Shown piece by piece: positions 7,334 through 12,719 of a DNA stretch of 14,575 bases. The notes under the pieces are model-generated. The model saw only the letters and a list, made by a program, of their open reading frames with translations. It was not told where the DNA came from and did not search any database. How positions within the stretch are numbered: the first letter of the stretch is position 1; every line of letters starts with the position of its first letter. This DNA is from Holosporaceae bacterium (GTDB lineage Bacteria; Pseudomonadota; Alphaproteobacteria; UBA3830), in NCBI GenBank assembly GCA_031262635.1, contig JAISHN010000075.1, positions 1-14,575 of the forward strand, in the 5' to 3' direction. The translations under genes were made by a program, and so were the position numbers.

Positions 7334-7362
7334 TTACGCATTTAACGTTATTATTGTATACT
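7334..7362 (+). promoter_or_regulatory. Predicted promoter of the AtpI-like gene (possible leaderless mRNA)
   Basis: A -10 hexamer TATACT (7357-7362, five of six consensus bases) lies 17 bp after a weak -35 TTACGC (7334-7339). Transcription would be expected to begin about seven bases past the -10, at or near the ATG at 7369. The region before that ATG has no Shine-Dalgarno sequence, so translation may be leaderless. This is a prediction from spacing and hexamers only. Confidence 0.45.
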
Positions 7363-7368
7363 CTTATC

Positions 7369-7584
7369 ATGAAAAGCGACAAAAAATTAACGGCTCTCGC
7401 TTCGTGCGGAATAGAACTTGTTTCGGCGATTGTCGTCGGCGTTTTTATCGGGATATGGCTGGACAAGCATTTCGATAAGTCTCCGCTTTTTCTGATACTA
7501 TTTTCTTTGCTCGGCTGCGTTTCAGGATATTTGAACGTAGTAAGAATTATAGAAAAATCGAAAACCAAGAAAGCGAATAAATAA
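7369..7584 (+). CDS. AtpI/AtpZ-like small membrane protein (F1Fo ATP synthase accessory)
   Basis: A 71-aa protein with two membrane helices at about 15-32 and 38-58, separated by a short loop with the family motif GIWLDKHFDKSP, and ending in a basic tail. This is the pattern of the AtpI/AtpZ (ATPase_gene1) family, small proteins that assist assembly of the ATP synthase c-ring or affect ion supply to it. In many Alphaproteobacteria this gene precedes atpB; here no atp gene follows within the window, as the next gene is kdsD. The frame is open upstream to 7225, but that extension is not hydrophobic, crosses the palindromic repeat and overlaps the divergent DUF167 gene, so the ATG at 7369 is preferred. 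Confidence 0.8.
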   Translation: MKSDKKLTALASCGIELVSAIVVGVFIGIWLDKHFDKSPLFLILFSLLGCVSGYLNVVRIIEKSKTKKANK

Positions 7585-7602
7585 ACGGCTCGCCTCCGCG
7601 TA

Positions 7603-7631
7603 TTGTAAACCCTGAAGAAATAGCTTACAAA
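7603..7631 (+). promoter_or_regulatory. Candidate promoter of the kdsD-lpt-rpoN block
   Basis: TTGTAA (7603-7608) and TACAAA (7626-7631) are separated by 17 bp, each matching four of six consensus bases, and lie 29 bp before the kdsD start. The two hexamers also form part of an imperfect inverted repeat (TATTGTAA...TTACAAATA), so a protein-binding or hairpin role is an alternative. The evidence is weak. Confidence 0.35.
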
Positions 7632-7660
7632 TAAACGCGTTTTCAAAAGAGGTCAGTCGC

Positions 7661-8611
7661 ATGAATCAAGAATTGGCTTACGCAAAATCCGTGATAAAAG
7701 AAGAAATTGCCGGACTGAAAGCTTTATATGATTCTATGGACGAAAGTATTGTCGCCGCGACGGACATTCTTTATAGAAAAAACAACGGTCGCGTTATCGT
7801 TTCCGGCATGGGCAAGCCAGGGCATATCGGACGAAAAATTGCCGCGACTTTATCTTCGACTGGAACGCCGGCGTTTTTTCTGCATCCGGCCGAGGCGAGT
7901 CACGGAGATTTGGGCGAGATTTCCGAAGACGACGTTTTATTAGTTCTATCTTTGTCGGGAAATACGCTGGAATTAGTTCCTATGCTCTCCTACGCTAATC
8001 GCTTCGGCATAGACGTCGTCGCGATAACTTCCGATTCTGAAAGCATTTTGGCCAAGTCCGCCAAAGTCGGCGTAATTATGCCGAAAATTAAAGAAGCGTG
8101 TCCGTATAATCTCGCTCCAACCACGACGACCACAATGATGCTGGCCATAGGGGACGCGATCGCGCTTTGTCTGCTGAAAATGAAAGAATTTAGCCGAGAG
8201 GATTTTAAAAAGCTTCATCCTGGCGGAGCGTTGGGAAAGCGTTTGCTGACGGTTGAGGATTTGATGCACGCAAACGTTCCTATTGTTCGCGAAAACGATT
8301 TAATGAAAGGCGTCTTAGTAGAAATGACGCAAAAATCTTTCGGATGCGTTTGCGTCGTAAACGACAATAATAAAATCGTCGGCGTTATCACGGACGGCGA
8401 CCTAAGAAGAGGCATATGTCCGAACTTCTTGGAGATGAGAGCTTGCGAAGTCATGAGTAAAAATCCTAAGACCGTTTCAAAAGATATGTTCGCTCAGGAG
8501 GCGACGAAGATAATGAACGATTACAAAATCACAAGCCTATTTGTAACGGAAAACGACGCGCCTTACGGAATTTTACATATCCACGATTGCTTAAGAGCCG
8601 GTCTTGCGTAA
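7661..8611 (+). CDS. kdsD: Arabinose-5-phosphate isomerase KdsD
   Basis: A 316-aa protein, close to the usual length for KdsD/KpsF. It interconverts ribulose-5-phosphate and arabinose-5-phosphate, the first step toward Kdo for the LPS inner core. The SIS sugar-isomerase domain covers about 30-175, with VSGMGKPGHIGRKIAATLSS (47-66), HPAEASHGDLG (75-85), LSLSGNT (96-102) and the ACPYNLAPTTTTTMMLAIGDA segment (146-166). Two CBS domains follow (about 197-255 and 262-316). The usual SGET loop reads SGNT here, a mild departure. AGAGG ten bases ahead of the ATG acts as a ribosome binding site. It is the first gene of a plus-strand block that continues with the lpt genes and rpoN; the stop overlaps the TTG start of the next gene by eight bases. 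Confidence 0.95.
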   Translation: MNQELAYAKSVIKEEIAGLKALYDSMDESIVAATDILYRKNNGRVIVSGMGKPGHIGRKIAATLSSTGTPAFFLHPAEASHGDLGEISEDDVLLVLSLSGNTLELVPMLSYANRFGIDVVAITSDSESILAKSAKVGVIMPKIKEACPYNLAPTTTTTMMLAIGDAIALCLLKMKEFSREDFKKLHPGGALGKRLLTVEDLMHANVPIVRENDLMKGVLVEMTQKSFGCVCVVNDNNKIVGVITDGDLRRGICPNFLEMRACEVMSKNPKTVSKDMFAQEATKIMNDYKITSLFVTENDAPYGILHIHDCLRAGLA

Positions 8612-9548
8612 CAGAAGGACGAAGATCAAAATCATATCGATTTTTTTCGCTCTAGCGGGAGCGACTATTTTCTTTGTTCTAATAAATTTCGCGAAAAATG
8701 CAAAGAAAGCCGCGTTTGACGGCGAACTGCCGACTCAAAAAATTAATTCCTTCTCCGAGGCTAAATTTAAAGCCTACGATAAGGACGGAAAAGAAGTTTC
8801 TATAAAATCCGAGAGCGTTTCTGAAGAGAGAAAAGACGATTACGTTCTAAAAAACTCGACTTCCGCTTTTACGCTGTCGAACGGCGAGGTTTTAACGATT
8901 TTCGCAAACCTCGCCAAAGCCGTTTCGCCGGATAAGACCGCGTGGAAGTTTGACGGCGCCGTAACGGTGTCTATGGACTCGGGATTACTGATAAATACCG
9001 AAAAGATGTTCGTCGATCAAACTAAAAAAATCGCGAGCGGAGATTCGGAAGTCGTTATACGCAAGGGAGACGCAAAACTGTCGTCGAAAAAATATTTTTT
9101 CGATATGAACGAGCGCGTTCTTACGCTAATCGGAGACGCGAAGGGATTTTTAAAATCTAACAAAGTCGCGTCCGAAAAGCTGATCATTCGTTTCGACGAC
9201 GCGGGCAAAAATATAAAAAGCGCGGACGCTATAAATAAAGTCGTTTTATTTTATGAAAAAGAAGATAAAAAATACGAAGTTCGATCGGACGTTATGCTCG
9301 CTCAAATACGCGGCGGCGAGGTCGAAAGCGCGAAAGCGAGCGGCTCTTTGATAATAAAGACAAAAGACGCTATAATCCGAGGCCGCAGAGGGATTTTAAA
9401 GGGCGATAAAATTGAAGTCTACGACGACGTCGCGATTTCCAGCGAACAAGGAAACGTCTTTGGAAACGCCGCGACGCTAGACGTAAAAACCGGAGATATT
9501 ATAATCGACAAATCTAGCGGCGTTTTGGACGACGGAATACGCAAATGA
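8604..9548 (+). CDS. lptC: LptC-like LPS transport protein with an apparent LptA-like C-terminal half
   Basis: A 314-aa protein in the place of lptC and lptA, between kdsD and lptB. The N-terminus is basic (RNRRTKIK) and followed by one membrane helix at about 9-29, the anchor expected of LptC, which links LptB2FG to LptA. Residues about 40-180 read as LptC-type beta strands (KFKAYDKDGKEVSI, GLLINTEKMFVD, KKYFFDMNERVLTLIG). Residues about 184-303 continue with further jelly-roll-like repeats (SEKLIIRFDDAGKNIKS, DAIIRGRRGILKGDKIEVYD, NVFGNAATLDVKTGDI), resembling OstA/LptA domains. Typical LptC is about 190-220 aa, so this is about 100 residues too long. The start is TTG at 8604, inside the kdsD 3' end, with AAGAG upstream; no ATG gives a sensible N-terminus. 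The stop overlaps lptB as ATGA. The LptC role is well supported by context; the LptA-like reading is inferred. Confidence 0.75.
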   Translation: MRNRRTKIKIISIFFALAGATIFFVLINFAKNAKKAAFDGELPTQKINSFSEAKFKAYDKDGKEVSIKSESVSEERKDDYVLKNSTSAFTLSNGEVLTIFANLAKAVSPDKTAWKFDGAVTVSMDSGLLINTEKMFVDQTKKIASGDSEVVIRKGDAKLSSKKYFFDMNERVLTLIGDAKGFLKSNKVASEKLIIRFDDAGKNIKSADAINKVVLFYEKEDKKYEVRSDVMLAQIRGGEVESAKASGSLIIKTKDAIIRGRRGILKGDKIEVYDDVAISSEQGNVFGNAATLDVKTGDIIIDKSSGVLDDGIRK

Positions 9549-10300
9549 AAAAAGAAGAGATTATCTGCAAAAATTTGAGAATAGCTTTAAAAGATCGCGT
9601 CGTTCTGGACGATGTGAATTTTAAAGCGTCCAAAGGAAGAATCACCGCTCTACTCGGCCCTAACGGAGCGGGAAAAACGACGATGTTTTCGATACTCTGC
9701 GGTTTGATAAAGCCGAACTCCGGCAAGGTGTTTTTAGACGAAAAAGAAATTACCGATCTTCCAATGTATAAACGCGCTCGTCTCGGCGTGGGATATCTGC
9801 CGCAGGAAGCGTCTATTTTCCGAGGATTGACGGTTGAAGAGAATATCTGGGCGGTTTTGGAAGGGCAAAAATACGGCAAATCTAAAAAACGTTCTATTTT
9901 AGAAAAACTTTTGGAGGATATGTCGCTTACTCGCGTTAAAGATCTGCCGGCGGTGACGGTTTCCGGCGGCGAAAGACGAAAATTGGAAATTGCGAGAGCC
10001 TTGGCCACTAATCCTAGCTTTATTTTGTTAGACGAGCCGTTGGCCGGAATCGATCCTCTGGCGGTCGAAGATATGAAAAATATGATTTTCGATCTCAAAA
10101 AAAGAGGCATAGGAATCATAGTTACGGATCACAACGTTCGCGACGCTCTTCCAATGGCCGATTACGCTTACGTATTGTTCGAAGGAAAAATCCTAACCGA
10201 AGGCGAGCCGGAGGAAATAATAAAAAGCGCCGTAGTTCGAAAAATTTACCTTGGCGAAAGTTTTTCTAGTTATAACTCTTCGCATGAGGGAGAAACTTGA
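9545..10300 (+). CDS. lptB: LPS export ABC transporter ATP-binding protein LptB
   Basis: A 251-aa ABC ATPase that powers extraction of LPS from the inner membrane by LptB2FG and its passage to LptC/LptA. Landmarks are Walker A GPNGAGKT (38-45), Q-loop YLPQEASIF with Gln87, signature SGGERRK (140-146), Walker B FILLDEP (159-165), D-loop LAGIDPLA and switch His196 in VTDHN. LPQEASIFRGLTVEENI and SGGERRKLEIARALA are typical of LptB rather than branched-chain amino-acid LivF/LivG proteins. The ATG overlaps the preceding stop as ATGA, implying coupled translation. The last 17 bp overlap the start of rpoN. lptF and lptG are not in the window, as is common because they usually map elsewhere. Confidence 0.96.
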   Translation: MKKEEIICKNLRIALKDRVVLDDVNFKASKGRITALLGPNGAGKTTMFSILCGLIKPNSGKVFLDEKEITDLPMYKRARLGVGYLPQEASIFRGLTVEENIWAVLEGQKYGKSKKRSILEKLLEDMSLTRVKDLPAVTVSGGERRKLEIARALATNPSFILLDEPLAGIDPLAVEDMKNMIFDLKKRGIGIIVTDHNVRDALPMADYAYVLFEGKILTEGEPEEIIKSAVVRKIYLGESFSSYNSSHEGET

Positions 10301-11543
10301 ACAATTATTATCGGTAAGTCGAGGGCTTGTTCCTTCGCCGTCTCTTCAGTACTCTCTAAAAATATTGGCGATGAATAATTTGGAGCTGCAAGAGCTTGTC
10401 GACGAAGAATGCCTTAAAAATCCTTTTTTAATAAAAAAAGAAAATTTCTGCGGCGGTTGTTCTTTTATTGAGGAGATTCCAAGCGGATATAATTTGCAAG
10501 AAGAGTTTTTTAGAGAGCTTTCGTTTCTACGTCCAAGCGATTTTGAAAAAGAAATCGCCGCGACGCTTATAAATAACGTAGACGGAAACTATCTGAACGG
10601 CGAATCGCTTAAACGCGTTTTAGGCGAAAAAGGAATAGATTATTCCGACTTAATCAAGATCGTTTGCAAGCTTAAAAAAACGTCGTTCGCCCATCTGTTT
10701 GCCTTTAATCTGCAGGACAAGCTAAAGACCTTTCTTGAAAACGAAGGATTATACGACGACGATTGTAAAAAATTTGTAGAAAATATCGATCTCGCTCTCT
10801 CGGGAAATTGGAAGGCGTTGAAAGCGAAAAATCTATCGCAAACGGTATCTAAAATGAAAAGCGCGTTCCGCGACGTTATTTCTGAGAACGCGGCGCCGCA
10901 TCGAAGAATCGATCTTATTATAGAAGAAAAAACCCTCGGCGACTTTAAGGCGGCTATGGACGAGTCGTCTTTAGCGGAAGTCGAGTTTGATCGCGAATTG
11001 TTCGACGAATCGCTTAGAAAACGCCGATCTAAATCTGACGCGACATATTTAAGGAATAACGCGACGGCCGCAAAGACGCTCGTGAAATCAATCGTCGCAA
11101 GAAATTCGACTCTCGTAAAGATTGCGAATGAAATCGCCTACCGGCAGCGTGATTTTTTTATTGGAAAAGACTCGCGTTTGGTTCCCATAAGCAGAAAAAC
11201 GCTAGCTCGTATTTTATTTTTGAGCGAAAGCGCGATTAGCAGAGCGGCGGCCGGCAAGTCGATCTCCACGCCGCGCGGAATATTCGAGCTTAAAGAACTG
11301 CTTCCGAGAGAAATAAAATCCTCCTTGAGCGGAGTTAGCGATTACTCGCTGAGAGAATGTATGAAAAACCTAATAGCGAACGAACCAAAAAACGACCCGT
11401 ACTCAGACGCAAATATAGCCGCTTTTCTTAACGCCGGCGGGATAAGCCTTTCGCGACGCTCCGTTTCAAAGTACCGCGGCGATCTAGATATTCCAAACGT
11501 TTCGGAGAGAGCGAAAATTTACAGAGCGGCGGCGAATGTTTGA
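10284..11543 (+). CDS. rpoN: RNA polymerase sigma-54 factor RpoN
   Basis: A 419-aa sigma-54, shorter than the common 450-500 aa. The activator-interacting region covers about 1-50 (SLQYSLKILAMNNLELQELV, ending KNPFL). A core-binding domain lies at about 70-240. The DNA-binding domain shows LVKSIVARNSTLVKIANEIA (266-285), the ESAISRAAAGKSISTPRGIF helix-turn-helix (315-334) and an RpoN box at 390-399 that reads SRRSVSKYRG against the consensus ARRTVAKYRE. Sigma-54 recognises GG(-24)/GC(-12) promoters and needs an AAA+ activator, none of which is encoded here. The frame is open from a TTG at 10251, but the ATG at 10284 gives the family-typical N-terminus and is preferred. It overlaps lptB by 17 bp. 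The usual downstream hpf and ptsN genes are absent; the next gene is convergent, with a 25-bp tail overlap. Confidence 0.93.
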   Translation: MREKLEQLLSVSRGLVPSPSLQYSLKILAMNNLELQELVDEECLKNPFLIKKENFCGGCSFIEEIPSGYNLQEEFFRELSFLRPSDFEKEIAATLINNVDGNYLNGESLKRVLGEKGIDYSDLIKIVCKLKKTSFAHLFAFNLQDKLKTFLENEGLYDDDCKKFVENIDLALSGNWKALKAKNLSQTVSKMKSAFRDVISENAAPHRRIDLIIEEKTLGDFKAAMDESSLAEVEFDRELFDESLRKRRSKSDATYLRNNATAAKTLVKSIVARNSTLVKIANEIAYRQRDFFIGKDSRLVPISRKTLARILFLSESAISRAAAGKSISTPRGIFELKELLPREIKSSLSGVSDYSLRECMKNLIANEPKNDPYSDANIAAFLNAGGISLSRRSVSKYRGDLDIPNVSERAKIYRAAANV

Positions 11544-12004
11544 TCGTCTTTTCTTAAAGCTTTCTCCATAACCGTCGCGTTTTTTTGTCCTTCTTTAGTA
11601 TTATAATACTCTTTTCGTTCGGCGATTTTTTTATAGCCGAGATTTTCGTACAGCTTTCGAGCCGCGGCGTTATCTTCGGCGACTTCTAGAAATATTTTGC
11701 TCGCCGAGCGCGACGCGGCGTAGTTATGGACTCTCTTAATTAACGCGCCGCCTATTCCTTGATTTCTAAATTGCGGAATGACGCAGAAAGTTATAATTTC
11801 AACCTCGTCGCAGACGATTTTTCCGATGATAAATCCATCGATCGAGCTTTTTTCATAAACAAATCCAAAGAAAACGTCGCTCGATAACATATTGAAAAAA
11901 CTTTCCGCGCTCCATCCGTCGTCAAAGCATTTTTTATGAACTTCAGCCAGAGATTCGGAGTCTTTAGCCGAAACGATTCTTATATTTTCGGATGAAATAG
12001 ACAT
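11519..12004 (-). CDS. rimI: RimI-like GNAT N-acetyltransferase
   Basis: A 161-aa GNAT protein with the layout of RimI, which acetylates the N-terminus of ribosomal protein S18. The motifs are LAEVHKKCFDDGWSAESF (19-36, the RimI substrate-side helix), the acetyl-CoA loop VIPQFRNQGIGGALI (75-89), LEVAEDNAAARKLYENLGY (106-124) and a YY pair at 133-134, with ATVMEKAL near the end. Other GNAT enzymes share most of this, so the target is probable rather than certain. In many bacteria rimI follows tsaB; here it follows rubrerythrin. Its 3' end runs 25 bp into the 3' end of rpoN on the other strand, using a separate frame for its last eight codons. No strong ribosome binding site precedes the ATG at 12004. 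Confidence 0.82.
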   Translation of the reverse strand: MSISSENIRIVSAKDSESLAEVHKKCFDDGWSAESFFNMLSSDVFFGFVYEKSSIDGFIIGKIVCDEVEIITFCVIPQFRNQGIGGALIKRVHNYAASRSASKIFLEVAEDNAAARKLYENLGYKKIAERKEYYNTKEGQKNATVMEKALRKDDQTFAAAL

Positions 12005-12020
12005 CGACGCTTCTATGTTC

Positions 12021-12059
12021 GTTATTCTAAACGAAGTTTTCGCTTCGTTTCAGAATAGC
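12021..12059. repeat. Long hairpin between rubrerythrin and rimI
   Basis: Arms at 12021-12036 and 12043-12059 pair over 16 bp with one bulged base (12051) and a six-base loop. The core is AAACGAAG/CTTCGTTT. It lies in the 75 bp between the rbr stop and the rimI start. Read on the minus strand it could end or attenuate the rbr transcript before rimI, but no T-run follows, so an ordinary intrinsic terminator is not supported. A dispersed palindromic repeat or an RNA-processing/stabilising hairpin is equally possible. Confidence 0.6.
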
Positions 12060-12079
12060 AATGAAGAGAATTCATCGAA

Positions 12080-12619
12080 TCAATAAGCAAACGACTTCAT
12101 CTCAAAATACGCTATCGAGTGTCCGCAAATAGGGCAAACCTCGGGAGCGTCTTTACCTTCAAACGTATATCCGCAATTAGAACATTCCCAAACGATTTTA
12201 TTTTCTTTCTTAAAAACTTTGCCGTTCGATACGTTTTCTAAAAGCTTCTTATATCTCTCTTCATGACTTTTCTCGATCTCGGCTACGCCTTTAAACAGAG
12301 CGGCGATATCGTGGAATCCTTCCGCTTCCGCGTCTTTTGCAAACTGAGGGTACATTTGCGTCCACTCGTAGTTTTCTCCGCCGGCCGCTTCTTTCAAATT
12401 TTTAAGAGTATCGGAAACCGACCCGCCGTTTAGCAATTTAAACCAAATTTTCGCGTGTTCTTTTTCGTTGTTCGCAGTTTCTTCAAATATTTTCGCTATC
12501 TGAACGTAGCCTTCTTTTTTAGCTTTTGAAGCGAAGTACGTATATTTATTTCTCGCTTGAGATTCTCCGGCGAACGCCTCTTGTAAATTTTTTTCAGTTT
12601 TACTGCCTTTTAACTCCAT
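12080..12619 (-). CDS. rbr: Rubrerythrin
   Basis: A 179-aa classical rubrerythrin: an N-terminal ferritin-like four-helix diiron domain followed by a C-terminal rubredoxin domain. Diiron ligands are visible as Glu19 in FAGESQARNKY, the ExxH pair Glu52/His55 in NNEKEH, a Glu near 98-100 in AEAEGFHDIAALF and the second ExxH pair Glu116/His119 in EIEKSH. The rubredoxin iron is bound by Cys146/Cys149 (CSNCGY) and Cys162/Cys165 (CPICGH). Rubrerythrins reduce hydrogen peroxide in the cytoplasm and are typical of anaerobes and microaerophiles. A strong GGAGGA precedes the ATG at 12619 and a predicted promoter lies just upstream. The gene is divergent from mutL. Family presence in Alphaproteobacteria is patchy, so it may have been acquired by transfer; base composition does not stand out by eye. 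Confidence 0.97.
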   Translation of the reverse strand: MELKGSKTEKNLQEAFAGESQARNKYTYFASKAKKEGYVQIAKIFEETANNEKEHAKIWFKLLNGGSVSDTLKNLKEAAGGENYEWTQMYPQFAKDAEAEGFHDIAALFKGVAEIEKSHEERYKKLLENVSNGKVFKKENKIVWECSNCGYTFEGKDAPEVCPICGHSIAYFEMKSFAY

Positions 12620-12647
12620 ACTTCCTCCGCTAATTTGATCTTAATAA

Positions 12648-12675
12648 ATTTTAACATAGCGAGAAACGATTACAA
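12648..12675 (-). promoter_or_regulatory. Predicted promoter of rubrerythrin
   Basis: Read on the minus strand, TTGTAA (12675-12670, four of six consensus bases) and TAAAAT (12653-12648, five of six) are separated by 16 bp. The expected start of transcription near 12641 leaves a leader of about 22 bases that includes the GGAGGA ribosome binding site. The -35 hexamer is the exact complement of the mutL -35 candidate. Confidence 0.5.
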
Positions 12676-12697
12676 ATAATTTTGGACGGAATATAAT
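12670..12697 (+). promoter_or_regulatory. Predicted promoter of mutL
   Basis: A perfect -10 TATAAT (12692-12697) lies 16 bp after TTACAA (12670-12675, three of six consensus bases). Transcription should start near 12704, giving a leader of about 16 bases with GGAG just before the mutL ATG. The -35 is the same six base pairs used by the rubrerythrin promoter on the other strand. Confidence 0.55.
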
Positions 12698-12719
12698 AGG
12701 GCTTACTAATGGAGTCCAA

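Noticed and set aside
7225..7368. 48-codon N-terminal extension of the AtpI-like gene
   Set aside because: It crosses a palindromic repeat and the 5' end of the divergent DUF167 gene, and does not resemble the family N-terminus.
7269..7646. 125-codon minus-strand frame across the AtpI-like gene
   Set aside because: Antisense to a gene with clear membrane helices and family motif; its own translation resembles nothing known.
9514..10119. 201-codon open frame on the minus strand opposite lptB
   Set aside because: It lies antisense to a clear ABC ATPase with all motifs, has no recognisable domain, and such antisense frames are expected from this codon usage.
10251..10283. TTG start that would lengthen RpoN by 11 residues
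   Set aside because: The added residues fall in the lptB 3' end and precede the family-typical start at the ATG of 10284.
12709..12711. Earlier ATG as the mutL start
   Set aside because: It is 11 bases upstream and out of frame with the MutL reading frame; its GGAG serves as the ribosome binding site for the ATG at 12720.
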